Assembly (NCBI RefSeq): GCF_025642255.1
Contig: NZ_CP106759.1
Coordinates: 709,501 to 773,500 of the forward strand
Origin: Stenotrophomonas maltophilia
GTDB taxonomy: Bacteria > Pseudomonadota > Gammaproteobacteria > Xanthomonadales > Xanthomonadaceae
Direction: 5' to 3'
DNA length: 64,000 bases
The translations under genes were made by a program, and so were the position numbers. This document shows, in pieces, positions 25,887-34,257 of the stretch. Numbering within the stretch: the first letter of the stretch is position 1; every line of letters starts with the position of its first letter. A model generated the notes under the pieces. It made no database searches and was not told the origin of the DNA. It worked only from the letters and a program-made list of their open reading frames with translations.

Positions 25887-26306
25887 TCAGCGCGCCAGCC
25901 AGGCGCCGACGGCCACGCCGATCGCCAGCCACAGCCATTCCATCGCGCCATTGGCCAGGTTGATCAGCGTCCAGGCCAGATGCGGGCCCATGCGCAGCGA
26001 GGCGTCCCAGGGGTTGAGTCCCATCGAGCCGCCCATCCAGGCGCTGGCGATCGCCCAGTTCGCCACCGCCGCCACCAGCAGCGTGCCGGCCACCACCAGG
26101 GCCACGCGAAGACGGCCGGGACCGAGTGTGCCCAGACGCAGCATGAACACCAGTTCCAGAGCGGTCAGCACTGCCATCCAGCCGACCTGGCGGCCGGTCA
26201 TCAGGGCCAGCAGCATCCAGGCGAGGGGAGCAACAACCAGGCCCAGCAGCAGCATGAAGGGCCAGAGCCAGGTCACGGTCCTGGCACGCGCGGCATTGGA
26301 GGACAT
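25887..26306 (-). CDS. hypothetical integral membrane protein
   Basis: The 139-residue protein has about four membrane spans (VTWLWPFMLLLGLVVAPLAW; VGWMAVLTALELVFML; VALVVAGTLLVAAVANWAI; AMEWLWLAIGVAVGAWL). No family recognised. ATG 26306 has AGGAAG 6 bases ahead; a longer frame from 26357 is less likely. Divergent from sufT. Confidence 0.7.
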   Translation of the reverse strand: MSSNAARARTVTWLWPFMLLLGLVVAPLAWMLLALMTGRQVGWMAVLTALELVFMLRLGTLGPGRLRVALVVAGTLLVAAVANWAIASAWMGGSMGLNPWDASLRMGPHLAWTLINLANGAMEWLWLAIGVAVGAWLAR

Positions 26307-26428
26307 CGAAGCTTCCTGAAAGTCACCCACAGGATACTGTGGTTTGCCGCGGTGCACCGGCGGGCGCAGGACGGCTGGGCTAGAATGCCGTCTTGCGTGG
26401 CCATGGCCACGGCCCCATATCGGTCCCC

Positions 26429-26980
26429 ATGTATTCCCGTAGCAGCGAACCTGTCCACTTCGAACGCGATTGCGAGGCCGTGATGGTCCCGCAGGGCGAC
26501 ACCGTGACCCTGCCCGCCGGCAGCTATGGGTACATCACCCAGGCGCTGGGCGGCAGCTATTCGGTATTCGTCGAAGGCAACCTGTTCCGCATCGCCGGCA
26601 AGGATGGCGACGCCATCGGCAAGGAAGCACCCGCTCCGCTGGAACTGCCGGCCGACGCCACCGACGAACAGGTGGAGCAACTGGTATGGCAGCAGCTTCG
26701 CACCTGCTTCGATCCGGAAATTCCGGTGAACATCGTCGAACTGGGCCTCGTCTACGAGGTCGAGATCAAGCATCTGGACGAGGGCCAGCGCGAGATCGAC
26801 GTGAAGATGACCCTGACCGCGCCCGCATGCGGCATGGGTGACATCCTGGTCGACGACGTGCGCAGCAAGCTGGAAATGATCCCGACCGTGGCCGAGGCCG
26901 ACGTCGAGCTGGTGTTCGATCCGCCATGGAACCAGCACATGATGTCCGAGGCGGCCCGTCTCGAGACCGGCATGCTTTGA
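26429..26980 (+). CDS. sufT: SufT, Fe-S cluster assembly-associated protein (MIP18 family)
   Basis: The 183-residue protein has an N-terminal ~70-residue region specific to SufT (VMVPQGDTVTLPAGSYGYITQALGGS) and a C-terminal MIP18/DUF59 domain with VWQQLRTCFDPEIPVNIVELGLVYEV and LTAPACGMG. It is implicated in maturation of Fe-S proteins. There is no suf operon in the window. ATG 26429 fits the family start better than the upstream GTG/ATG frame. Confidence 0.9.
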   Translation: MYSRSSEPVHFERDCEAVMVPQGDTVTLPAGSYGYITQALGGSYSVFVEGNLFRIAGKDGDAIGKEAPAPLELPADATDEQVEQLVWQQLRTCFDPEIPVNIVELGLVYEVEIKHLDEGQREIDVKMTLTAPACGMGDILVDDVRSKLEMIPTVAEADVELVFDPPWNQHMMSEAARLETGML

Positions 26981-27039
26981 CCCAGGGCCCGCAGTGACGC
27001 GGGCCCGGCACTACCCGCAACCAGAACAGGAATCCTCCG

Positions 27040-28134
27040 GTGTCCCAGTCCATCCCCAGCTTCGCCGTCACCCGTTCGGACCACCCGCGCAGCGCTGAAG
27101 AGCGCGCCACGATTCTGGAGAAGCCGGGTTTCGGCCTGCACTTCACCGACCACATGGTGGAAGTGCGGTGGGACAAGGACACCGGCTGGCACAACGCCAA
27201 CGTGCGTGCCTATGGCCCGTTGCAGCTGGACCCGGCAGCGGCCGTGCTGCATTACGGCCAGGAGATCTTCGAAGGCATCAAGGCCTACCGTCATGCCGAC
27301 GGCTCGATCTGGACCTTCCGTCCGGACGCCAACGGCCGTCGCCTGCAGCGCTCGGCACAGCGCCTGGCGCTGCCGGAACTGCCGGTGGAGATCTTCGTCG
27401 AGTCGCTGAAACAGCTGATCGCCGTGGACAGCGCCTGGGTGCCGTCGGCGGATGAGTCCAGCCTGTACTTCCGCCCGTTCATGATTGGCGACGAGGCCTT
27501 CCTCGGCGTGCGTGGCGCGCACAAGGCCGGCTATTACGTCATCGCCAGCCCGGCCGGTCCGTACTTCGCCAAGGGCGTGGCACCGGTGTCGATCTGGCTG
27601 TCCACCGAATATGCGCGTGCGGCCAAGGGCGGCACCGGCGCGGCCAAGTGCGGTGGCAATTACGCCGCCTCGCTGCTGCCGCAGCAGAAGGCCCAGGCGC
27701 AGGGCTGCTCGCAGGTGCTGTTCCTCGACCCGGTCGAGGGCAAGTACCTGGAGGAACTGGGCGGCATGAACGTCTTCCTGGTCTACAAGGACGGCACCCT
27801 GGTCACGCCGCAGCTGTCGGGCAGCATCCTGGAAGGCATCACCCGCGAGAGCATCCTGCAGCTGGCCCGCGACCGCGGCATGAAGGTCGAGGAGCGCAAG
27901 GTCAGCATCGACGAGTGGAAGGACGGCGTTGCATCCGGTGCGATCAGCGAGGTGTTCGCCTGCGGCACCGCTGCGGTGGTGACTCCGATCGGCCAGCTCA
28001 AGGGCGAAGGCTTCTCGGTGGGCGACCTCAACGCGCCGGCCGGCGAAGTGACCATGTCGCTGCGCAAGGAACTGACCGACATCCAGTACGGCCGCCTCCC
28101 GGACCGTCACAACTGGCTGGTCAGGCTGGGCTGA
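27040..28134 (+). CDS. ilvE: branched-chain amino acid aminotransferase
   Basis: A PLP fold-type IV enzyme (364 residues) of the longer, mitochondrial-like BCAT subtype. It interconverts Leu/Ile/Val with their 2-oxo acids. The PLP lysine is Lys203 in GGTGAAKCGGNYAASL; the substrate-side AYGPLQLDPAAAVLHYGQEIFEG and FACGTAAVVTPIG are present. The start is GTG 27040, with ACAGGAAT ahead. A SMAG unit and terminator follow. Confidence 0.96.
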   Translation: MSQSIPSFAVTRSDHPRSAEERATILEKPGFGLHFTDHMVEVRWDKDTGWHNANVRAYGPLQLDPAAAVLHYGQEIFEGIKAYRHADGSIWTFRPDANGRRLQRSAQRLALPELPVEIFVESLKQLIAVDSAWVPSADESSLYFRPFMIGDEAFLGVRGAHKAGYYVIASPAGPYFAKGVAPVSIWLSTEYARAAKGGTGAAKCGGNYAASLLPQQKAQAQGCSQVLFLDPVEGKYLEELGGMNVFLVYKDGTLVTPQLSGSILEGITRESILQLARDRGMKVEERKVSIDEWKDGVASGAISEVFACGTAAVVTPIGQLKGEGFSVGDLNAPAGEVTMSLRKELTDIQYGRLPDRHNWLVRLG

Positions 28135-28149
28135 TCCTCCCGCTAGGCT

Positions 28150-28173
28150 GTAGCGCCGGGCCCATGCCCGGCG
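28150..28173 (+). repeat. single SMAG unit after ilvE
   Basis: GTAGCGCCGGGCCCATGCCC followed by GGCGGCG, 15 bases past the ilvE stop. Confidence 0.75.
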
Positions 28174-28184
28174 GCGCTGTTCCC

Positions 28185-28219
28185 CGAAGGCCCGTCCCCG
28201 CGACGGGCCTTCGTCGTTT
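28185..28219 (+). terminator. terminator of ilvE
   Basis: Twelve-base stem CGAAGGCCCGTC / GACGGGCCTTCG with loop CCCGC, then TCGTTTA. Confidence 0.8.
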
Positions 28220-28347
28220 ACAGGGAAGGCCGGCCGCCGATGTCGGCAAAGTCATCGGTGGACAGGACATCTGCCCAGTCAGGTTCGTGCGCGTGGCGCG
28301 AAAGTTCCTTCATCTTCACAAACCCTCGACCCGGAAAGTCTCAGATC

Positions 28348-28362
28348 GAACATTTCATGTTC
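28348..28362. promoter_or_regulatory. palindrome in the promoter region of the secreted protease
   Basis: GAACAT-TTC-ATGTTC, in a locally AT-rich stretch ~185 bases upstream of the protease start. It could be a regulator site. The rest of 28220-28544 shows no gene. Confidence 0.4.
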
Positions 28363-28544
28363 CTGAAAAGACACTGAAAATATTGTGGTGTCCGGTTTAG
28401 GCCATTAGCGTCATCGGCACGGCGGATCGTAAGGGGGATCCGCTGGCTCGCCGGACTCCGGACCTCGCCAACGCAAGCCAGCCCATGGTTCGGGCCGGTG
28501 TTTCTGCCGATTCCGGCATTCACACCACTAGAAAGGGAAATACG

Positions 28545-30287
28545 ATGTCCCAGGTAACGCAACCGCGTGTGCGTCGAGTGTGGGTGGTCCTTGGTGCTTC
28601 CGTTCTTTCATCGCTGCTGCTGGCCACGCCTGCGCTGGCCGGTGATGTCCAGCTCAGCGGGCTGCAGTCCGCGCCGACGCACCAGCGTTTCATCGTCAAG
28701 TATCGCGACGGCAGTGCGCCGGTGGCCAACACCACCGCCCTGGCATCGTCGCTGAAGACAGCGGCTGCGGGCCTTGCCAGCAGCCAGGGCCGCGCGCTGG
28801 GCCTGCAGCAGGTCCGCAAGCTGGCCGTCGGCCCAACCCTGGTCAGGACCGATCGTCCGCTGGACCAGGCCGAATCCGAGCTGCTGATGCGCAAGCTCGC
28901 TGCCGACCCCAACGTCGAATACGTGGAAGTCGACCAGATCATGCGCGCGACGCTGACGCCGAACGACACCCGCTTCAGCGAACAGTGGGGGTTCGGTACG
29001 TCCAACGCCTCGATCAACGTGCGCCCGGCCTGGGACAAGGCCACCGGCACCGGCGTGGTCGTCGCGGTGATCGACACCGGCATCACCAACCACCCCGATC
29101 TGAACGCCAACATCCTGCCCGGCTATGACTTCATCAGCGACGCGGCAATGGCACGCGACGGCGGTGGCCGCGACAGCAATCCCAACGACGAGGGTGACTG
29201 GTACGCCGCCAACGAATGTGGCGCAGGCTACCCGGCCTCCAACTCCAGCTGGCACGGCACCCACGTTGCCGGCACCGTCGCAGCGGTGACCAACAACAGC
29301 ACCGGCGTGGCGGGTACTGCCTTCAATGCCAAGGTCGTGCCGGTGCGCGTGCTCGGCAAGTGCGGTGGCTACACCTCCGACATCGCCGACGCCATCGTGT
29401 GGGCCTCCGGCGGCAGTGTCAGCGGCGTGCCGGCCAATGCCAATCCGGCCGAGGTCATCAACCTCTCGCTGGGTGGTGGCGGCAGCTGCTCGACCACCTA
29501 CCAGAACGCGATCAACGGCGCCGTCGGCCGTGGCACCACGGTCGTGGTGGCCGCAGGCAACAGCAACACCAACGTGTCTTCATCGGTACCGGCCAACTGC
29601 CCGAACGTGATCGCGGTGGCGGCCACCACGTCGGCGGGCGCACGTGCCAGCTTCTCCAACTACGGCACGGGCATCGACATCTCCGCGCCGGGCCAGGGCA
29701 TCCTGTCCACTCTCAACACCGGCACCACCACGCCGGGCAGCGCCAGCTATGCCTCGTACAACGGCACCTCGATGGCAGCACCGCACGTGGCCGGCGTGGT
29801 CGCGCTGATGCAGTCGGTCGCACCGAGCCCGCTGAGCCCGGCCCAGGTGGAAAGCATCATCAAGAGCACCGCTCGGCCGCTGCCGGGTGCCTGTTCGGGT
29901 GGCTGTGGCGCCGGCATCATCGACGCCGATGCTGCAGTGGCGGCAGCGATCAATGGCGGTGGCAACCCGAACCCGGGCGGCACCGTGCTGCAGAACAACG
30001 TACCGGTGAGCGGACTGGGTGCCGCATCGGGCGCTTCGCTGAACTACACCGTCAATGTCCCGTCCGGCAGCAGCCAGCTGCGGGTGACGATCAGCGGCGG
30101 CAGCGGTGATGCCGACCTGTACCTGCGGCAGGGCAGCGCGCCGACCGATACCGCCTACACGTGCCGTCCGTACCTGAGCGGCAACAGCGAAACCTGCACG
30201 GTCAACAGCCCCGCTGCCGGTACCTGGTACGTACGGGTGAAGGCCTACAGCACCTTCTCGGGCGTGACCCTCAACGCCCAGTACTGA
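28545..30287 (+). CDS. secreted subtilisin-like serine protease (StmPr type)
   Basis: This extracellular S8 protease is 580 residues long. It has a signal peptide (to ~33, ATPALAG), an I9-type prodomain (~46-135, HQRFIVKYRDG), a catalytic domain with Asp177 (VIDTGI), His237 (HGTHVAG) and Ser409 (NGTSMAAPHVAG), and a C-terminal PPC domain (~497-580, starting VLQNNVPVSGLG and containing SGDADLYLR) usually removed on maturation. Paired cysteines suggest disulfides. S. maltophilia secretes such enzymes (StmPr1/2); neighbourhood to the rpoB region suggests StmPr2, but this is inference. ATG 28545 has AAAGGGA ahead. Confidence 0.93.
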   Translation: MSQVTQPRVRRVWVVLGASVLSSLLLATPALAGDVQLSGLQSAPTHQRFIVKYRDGSAPVANTTALASSLKTAAAGLASSQGRALGLQQVRKLAVGPTLVRTDRPLDQAESELLMRKLAADPNVEYVEVDQIMRATLTPNDTRFSEQWGFGTSNASINVRPAWDKATGTGVVVAVIDTGITNHPDLNANILPGYDFISDAAMARDGGGRDSNPNDEGDWYAANECGAGYPASNSSWHGTHVAGTVAAVTNNSTGVAGTAFNAKVVPVRVLGKCGGYTSDIADAIVWASGGSVSGVPANANPAEVINLSLGGGGSCSTTYQNAINGAVGRGTTVVVAAGNSNTNVSSSVPANCPNVIAVAATTSAGARASFSNYGTGIDISAPGQGILSTLNTGTTTPGSASYASYNGTSMAAPHVAGVVALMQSVAPSPLSPAQVESIIKSTARPLPGACSGGCGAGIIDADAAVAAAINGGGNPNPGGTVLQNNVPVSGLGAASGASLNYTVNVPSGSSQLRVTISGGSGDADLYLRQGSAPTDTAYTCRPYLSGNSETCTVNSPAAGTWYVRVKAYSTFSGVTLNAQY

Positions 30288-30310
30288 GCCCAAGACCCTC
30301 TCCTAGGGCA

Positions 30311-30337
30311 CGCCCTGGCTTCGGCCGGGGCGTTTTT
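30311..30337 (+). terminator. terminator of the protease gene
   Basis: CGCCCTGGC / GCCGGGGCG hairpin (one G-T pair) with a short loop, then TTTTT. Confidence 0.85.
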
Positions 30338-30380
30338 GCATGGGGCCGCGCGGTGGTGCGTGCCGCCGCGTCGTGGTGGG

Positions 30381-30398
30381 TGCCGACCTTGGTCGGCA
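30381..30398. repeat. short palindrome TGCCGACC-TT-GGTCGGCA
   Basis: An 8-base perfect palindrome with a 2-base centre. A related one, TGCCAACC-CC-GGTTGGCA, is at 44961-44978; both lie at gene 3' ends. Confidence 0.6.
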
Positions 30399-30407
30399 CT
30401 CCGTTCC

Positions 30408-30896
30408 TCAAACCGATTCGAAGCGGTTTGCGGCAACGTTCTTGCGCACGTGCTGCGGGTCGAAAATCCGCCCGTTCATCGCGATGTAGACGCCGGCCGG
30501 CAGCGACTGTACCGCGCCGATCGCGCAGCCGATGTTGAACTCCGCGTCCGAACCGCGGAAACGTGCCGGACTGAGCGCGCCGGTCATCACGATGGTCTTG
30601 TCCGCGATCGTCGCCAGCACCTTGCCGGTCTGCACCATCGAATCGGTGCCATGGGTCACCAGCACATGCCGGGTCGGCTGCGCCGCGATGGTGGCCCGGA
30701 TCAGCTCGCGGTCCTCATCGTTGATGTGCAGCGAGTCCTTGCGCAGGATCGGAATCACGTTGAAGCGGAACGTCACCCCCAGCTCGCGCAGGATCATGCC
30801 GATCTGCGGATCGCCGATCTGGTAGTCCGACTTGTCGTCGAAGTAGATCTTGTCGATCGTGCCACCGGTGGTGACGACCAGGAGCTCTTCCATCAT
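30408..30896 (-). CDS. stand-alone asparaginase N-terminal-domain protein
   Basis: This 162-residue protein corresponds only to the larger N-terminal half of type I/II L-asparaginases. It has the nucleophile motif VVTTGGTIDKIYFDD and the second active-site segment LVTHGTDSM. The C-terminal subdomain that completes the dimer site in true asparaginases is absent and no downstream remnant is seen, so catalytic activity is doubtful. Several in-frame ATGs (30902, 30896, 30893) are possible. It follows DUF2069 and wrbA on the same strand. Confidence 0.8.
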   Translation of the reverse strand: MMEELLVVTTGGTIDKIYFDDKSDYQIGDPQIGMILRELGVTFRFNVIPILRKDSLHINDEDRELIRATIAAQPTRHVLVTHGTDSMVQTGKVLATIADKTIVMTGALSPARFRGSDAEFNIGCAIGAVQSLPAGVYIAMNGRIFDPQHVRKNVAANRFESV

Positions 30897-30972
30897 GTGC
30901 ATGCGCGAAACCAGGACAGGTGCAGCGGCGCGGGGCCGGGAACGCAGATGATACGGCCCGGGAGGCGCAGCG

Positions 30973-31308
30973 TCAGCGTCGCCTGCCGAAGCGCGCACGC
31001 AGGCCCGGCAGGCTGGCGGCGAAGATCACGGTCAGTGCCAGGGCAATCTCGAGCAAGGCCAGCCAGCGCGTTTCCGGGTGGCTCCAGGCGCTCATCACGC
31101 CATGGCTGAACCAGCCCAGCGCCAGCACGGAGGCCCAGAACCCTGCCTTGCGCCAGCCCAGGCGCAGGGCGATGGCCAGTGCAAGCGGTGGGGCGGTGAA
31201 CACCAGCTGGGTGGCCAGCCAGTGCTTGTCGTTGATGAACCAGCCTGCAAACAGCGCGGCCAGGCCCATCAGGGCCAGCAGCAGAACCGTACGCGGCGCG
31301 GCGTTCAT
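30973..31308 (-). CDS. DUF2069 inner membrane protein
   Basis: The 111-residue protein has four hydrophobic spans (VLLLALMGLAALFAGWF; LATQLVFTAPPLALAIAL; FWASVLALGWFSHGVM; LALLEIALALTVIFAASL) and the DUF2069 pattern WFSHGVMSAW. Function unknown; commonly paired with wrbA as here, where its ATG overlaps the wrbA stop by 4 bases. Confidence 0.88.
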   Translation of the reverse strand: MNAAPRTVLLLALMGLAALFAGWFINDKHWLATQLVFTAPPLALAIALRLGWRKAGFWASVLALGWFSHGVMSAWSHPETRWLALLEIALALTVIFAASLPGLRARFGRRR

Positions 31309-31898
31309 CGGGCCAGCCGCTGCGCGATATCGGCGACGCGACGGCCCAGCGCCCGCGCCAGCACCGCCTCATCATCGGTCGGCTGCGGGTCGTCGGCCGC
31401 TCCCGCCACATGGCTGGCGCCGTAGGGCGTGCCGCCGCTGGTGGTGTGGCTCAAACCCGGTTCGGTGAACGGAATGCCGACGATCAGGCAGCCGTGATGC
31501 AGCAACGGCACCTGCATGGTCAGCAGGGTCGATTCCTGCCCGCCGTGCATTGATGCGGTCGAGGTGAACACGCCGGCGGGCTTACCCGCAAGCGTGCCAT
31601 TGACCCATTCAGCACCGAGTCCATCGAGGAAGTGCTTGACCGGCGCGGCCATGTTGCCGAACCGCGTCGGACTGCCCAGCAGCAGCCCCTGGCAGTCGGC
31701 CAGATCCTGCACGCTCACGTAGGGGGCGCCATCGTCGGGCACCGGCGGCTGTGCGGTCTGGGTCACGGCCGCCACCGGCGGCACCGTGCGCAGCCGCGCC
31801 ACCATTCCCGGCACCTCGCCGATTCCCCGCGCGATCTGGCGCGCCAGCCGTGCCACCGAGCCACCGCGGCTGTAGTAAAGCACCAGGATCTCGCCCAT
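31305..31898 (-). CDS. wrbA: NAD(P)H:quinone oxidoreductase WrbA
   Basis: A flavodoxin-like FMN enzyme (197 residues) that reduces quinones by two electrons. Seen: LVLYYSRGGSVARLA FMN-phosphate loop at 5-19, GSPTRFGNMAAPVK near 75-88 and TSTASMHGGQESTLL near 112-126. It heads the operon with DUF2069 and the asparaginase-like gene, and is divergent from yihY. Confidence 0.95.
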   Translation of the reverse strand: MGEILVLYYSRGGSVARLARQIARGIGEVPGMVARLRTVPPVAAVTQTAQPPVPDDGAPYVSVQDLADCQGLLLGSPTRFGNMAAPVKHFLDGLGAEWVNGTLAGKPAGVFTSTASMHGGQESTLLTMQVPLLHHGCLIVGIPFTEPGLSHTTSGGTPYGASHVAGAADDPQPTDDEAVLARALGRRVADIAQRLAR

Positions 31899-31975
31899 CG
31901 TGCCCAGGTCTCCTCATCGTGTGGACGCCAGTATGGCTATCCTGCGTGCATTCCGCATCGGGTACCCTTGCGCCG

Positions 31976-33250
31976 ATGGAACCTCTGGATACGCTCAACC
32001 TATGGATGGAACGCGCGCGCGATCGTGCGCGTGCCGCCAGCTTCGGCCGCTTCCTGTGGCACCGCTTTCTCGATGACCGCCTGTTCCAGGCGGCCGCCGC
32101 ACTGGCCTACACCACGGTATTCGCCCTGGTTCCGCTGGCGATCGTGGTGTTCGGCGTGCTTTCGGCCTTCCCGGTCTTCGACCGCTGGAGCGACCAGCTC
32201 AGCGACTATGTCTTCTCCAACTTCGTGCCCAATGCCGCACGCGCCGCCGAAGGCTACCTGCGGCAGTTCTCGGCCAGCGCTGGCCAGCTCACCGCGGCCG
32301 GCTTCATCGCCCTGGTCGTCTCGCTGCTGATCACCCTCAACAGCGTGGAAGAGACGTTCAACAAGATCTGGCGGGTCGGATCGACCCGGCCCAAGCTGAC
32401 CCGCTTCCTGGTCTACTGGACCGTGCTGACCCTGGGCGCGATGCTTGCCGCCGCCTCGCTGGCAGTGTCGGCACGGGTACTGGCAATGCCGCTGTTCGGG
32501 ACCCAGGAGGGGCGCTGGCTGGCCGACCTGTCGCTGCGGCTGGCACCGGTGCTGATCGAATTCGTCTGCATCAGCCTGATGTTCCGGGTCGTGCCGCACC
32601 ATACGGTGAAATGGCGGCACGCCGTCCCCGGCGCGATCCTGGCGGCGGTGATCCTGGAGCTGGTGAAGTGGGGCATCGGTGCCTACCTGGGCAGTTTCCA
32701 GTCCTACCAGAAGCTCTATGGCACGGTCGCGTTCGTGCCGATCCTGCTGCTGTGGATCTATCTGTGCTGGGTGGCGGTGCTGCTTGGCGCATCGCTGGCA
32801 TCGTCGATGGCGGCGTTCCGCTACCAGCCGGTCGAGCTGCGCCTGCCGCAGGGCTATGAATTCTATGGGCTGCTGCGCCTGCTCGGCCGCTTCCACCAGG
32901 CACGTGCCCGGGGCAGGGGGCTGGCCGATGACGAGATCCTGCGGCTGGAGCCGATGCTGACCGACTCGCTGCTGCAGGACCTGGCCTGCAAACTGGAGGC
33001 CATCGGCCTGCTGCGCCGCGACGAGCGGGGTGAATGGCTGCTCGCGCGCGACCTGGACCAGGTCAGCCTGGCCGATCTGTACGAATGCACCCAACTGCGC
33101 ATCCCGGTGGCGGAGCAGCATCTGCCCTACCGCGAAGACAGCCTGGGCCAGGCCGCGCTGGCGGCGCTGGATGAACTGCGCCTGCCTCTGCGTGAGCGCC
33201 TCAAGCGTCGCGTGAGCGATATCTATCCCGATTCCGGAGACACCCCATGA
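31976..33250 (+). CDS. yihY: YihY/BrkB-family inner membrane protein
   Basis: The 424-residue protein has an N-terminal membrane domain of six spans (~30-285) with the family motifs QAAAALAYTTVFALVPL and FVPILLLWIYLCWVAVLLGA, and a C-terminal ~130-residue cytosolic winged-helix-like extension typical of the longer versions. Once labelled RNase BN/virulence factor BrkB; the true function is unknown. Its last bases overlap the thioredoxin-like gene by ATGA. Confidence 0.9.
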   Translation: MEPLDTLNLWMERARDRARAASFGRFLWHRFLDDRLFQAAAALAYTTVFALVPLAIVVFGVLSAFPVFDRWSDQLSDYVFSNFVPNAARAAEGYLRQFSASAGQLTAAGFIALVVSLLITLNSVEETFNKIWRVGSTRPKLTRFLVYWTVLTLGAMLAAASLAVSARVLAMPLFGTQEGRWLADLSLRLAPVLIEFVCISLMFRVVPHHTVKWRHAVPGAILAAVILELVKWGIGAYLGSFQSYQKLYGTVAFVPILLLWIYLCWVAVLLGASLASSMAAFRYQPVELRLPQGYEFYGLLRLLGRFHQARARGRGLADDEILRLEPMLTDSLLQDLACKLEAIGLLRRDERGEWLLARDLDQVSLADLYECTQLRIPVAEQHLPYREDSLGQAALAALDELRLPLRERLKRRVSDIYPDSGDTP

Positions 33251-33822
33251 CCCGCACGACTCCGCTGCTGCTGGCAGTTCCATTGGCCGTGGCGCTTGCC
33301 CTGGCGGCCTGCAAGCCTGCGCAGGACACGACCCCGGCCAGCAGCCAGCCACCGGCCCAGGCTCCCGCACCGGCGGCACCGCCTGCGGCCGAGGACACGC
33401 CGGCCGAGCGTGTCACGGCCGAGTTCCCCACGTTGAAGATGAAGGCCGTCGATGGCAGCGATTACGACCTGGCGGCCCATCGGGGCAAGTGGGTGGTGGT
33501 GAATTTCTGGGCCACGTGGTGCGCACCATGCCGCAAGGAGATGCCGGAGTTGTCCGCGCTGCACGCCATGCGCAGCAACATCGAAGTGGTCGGCCTGGCC
33601 TATGAGGACATCGAGGTGCCGGAGATGCAGTCGTTCCTGACCAAGCATCCGGTGACCTATCCGATCGTGATCGTCGATCCGTTCGATCCGCCGGCGGACT
33701 TCGCTACGCCGCGGGGGCTGCCGCTGACGCATCTGATCGATCCGCAGGGCCGGGTGGCCCACAGCTTCCTCGGCCCGGTTACGGCGGCCGACATCGAGAA
33801 GCAGATCGCGGCTGCGAAGTAG
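33247..33822 (+). CDS. TlpA-like thioredoxin lipoprotein
   Basis: The 191-residue protein has a lipoprotein signal ending LALAAC (Cys22), a Pro/Ala-rich linker (~28-55) and a TlpA/ResA thioredoxin fold with the redox motif WCAPC at 91-95 and a cis-Pro region GLPLTHLID. It would be a periplasmic disulfide reductase. Overlaps yihY by 4 bases. Confidence 0.9.
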   Translation: MTRTTPLLLAVPLAVALALAACKPAQDTTPASSQPPAQAPAPAAPPAAEDTPAERVTAEFPTLKMKAVDGSDYDLAAHRGKWVVVNFWATWCAPCRKEMPELSALHAMRSNIEVVGLAYEDIEVPEMQSFLTKHPVTYPIVIVDPFDPPADFATPRGLPLTHLIDPQGRVAHSFLGPVTAADIEKQIAAAK

Positions 33823-33834
33823 TGGGTGTGCCGG

Positions 33835-33898
33835 CAGGGCCTGCGGCCCTGCACCCGCTACGCGCAACAGCAACAGCAACAGCAACGGCAGACATACC
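33835..33898. repeat. palindromic segment plus CAACAG simple repeat
   Basis: GCAGGGCCTGCGGCCCTGC followed by ACCCGCTACG and four to five CAACAG units. The first ~28 bases recur in inverted orientation at 34222-34250. Confidence 0.75.
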
Positions 33899-33899
33899 G

Positions 33900-34014
33900 T
33901 GGGGTGGCGGGGCGGTGTCGGAGTGCGGGGACGCCGCAAGTACGTCCCTGTAGGCTTGGCAGCCGCATCCATGCGGCTGACACCCCGCACTCCGACACCG
34001 CCCCACCTCTGACA
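33900..34014 (-). repeat. large palindromic element, copy 3
   Basis: Perfect 22-base arms (33909-33930, 33983-34004) enclose a ~52-base core whose complement contains CCGCATGGATGCGG and CCAAGCC. The conserved flank CTCTGACAG follows on the right, giving the inverted orientation. Confidence 0.8.
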
Positions 34015-34065
34015 GATATCTGCAATCTGATAGATCGACGCCATGCGTGGATCTACTGAAGCTCG

Positions 34066-34196
34066 CAGGAAACTGTCGAAGGCGGGGTGGGTCCGGTGGC
34101 GGGGGTGTCCGCGGCATGGATGCCGCGGCCAAGCCCCCATGGATGGGTTTACGGCGTCCCCCGCAACCGGGCCCACCCCGCCATCCCTCAGGAAAC
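34066..34196 (+). repeat. large palindromic element, copy 4
   Basis: CAGGAAACTGTCGAAG box, left arm 34081-34105, core with GCGGCATGGATGCCGC and CCCATGGATGGG, right arm to 34182 with two to three mismatches. No gene was seen in the 33823-34257 gap. Confidence 0.8.
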
Positions 34197-34221
34197 CTGC
34201 TTCTGCTTCTGCCGTTGCTCG

Positions 34222-34250
34222 TAGCGGGTGCAGGGCCGCAGGCCCTGCAG
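34222..34250. repeat. inverted copy of the 33835 segment
   Basis: CGTAGCGGGTGCAGGGCCGC followed by AGGCCCTGC is the complement of 33837-33865. Together they bracket elements 3 and 4. Confidence 0.75.
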
Positions 34251-34257
34251 ACAACCT

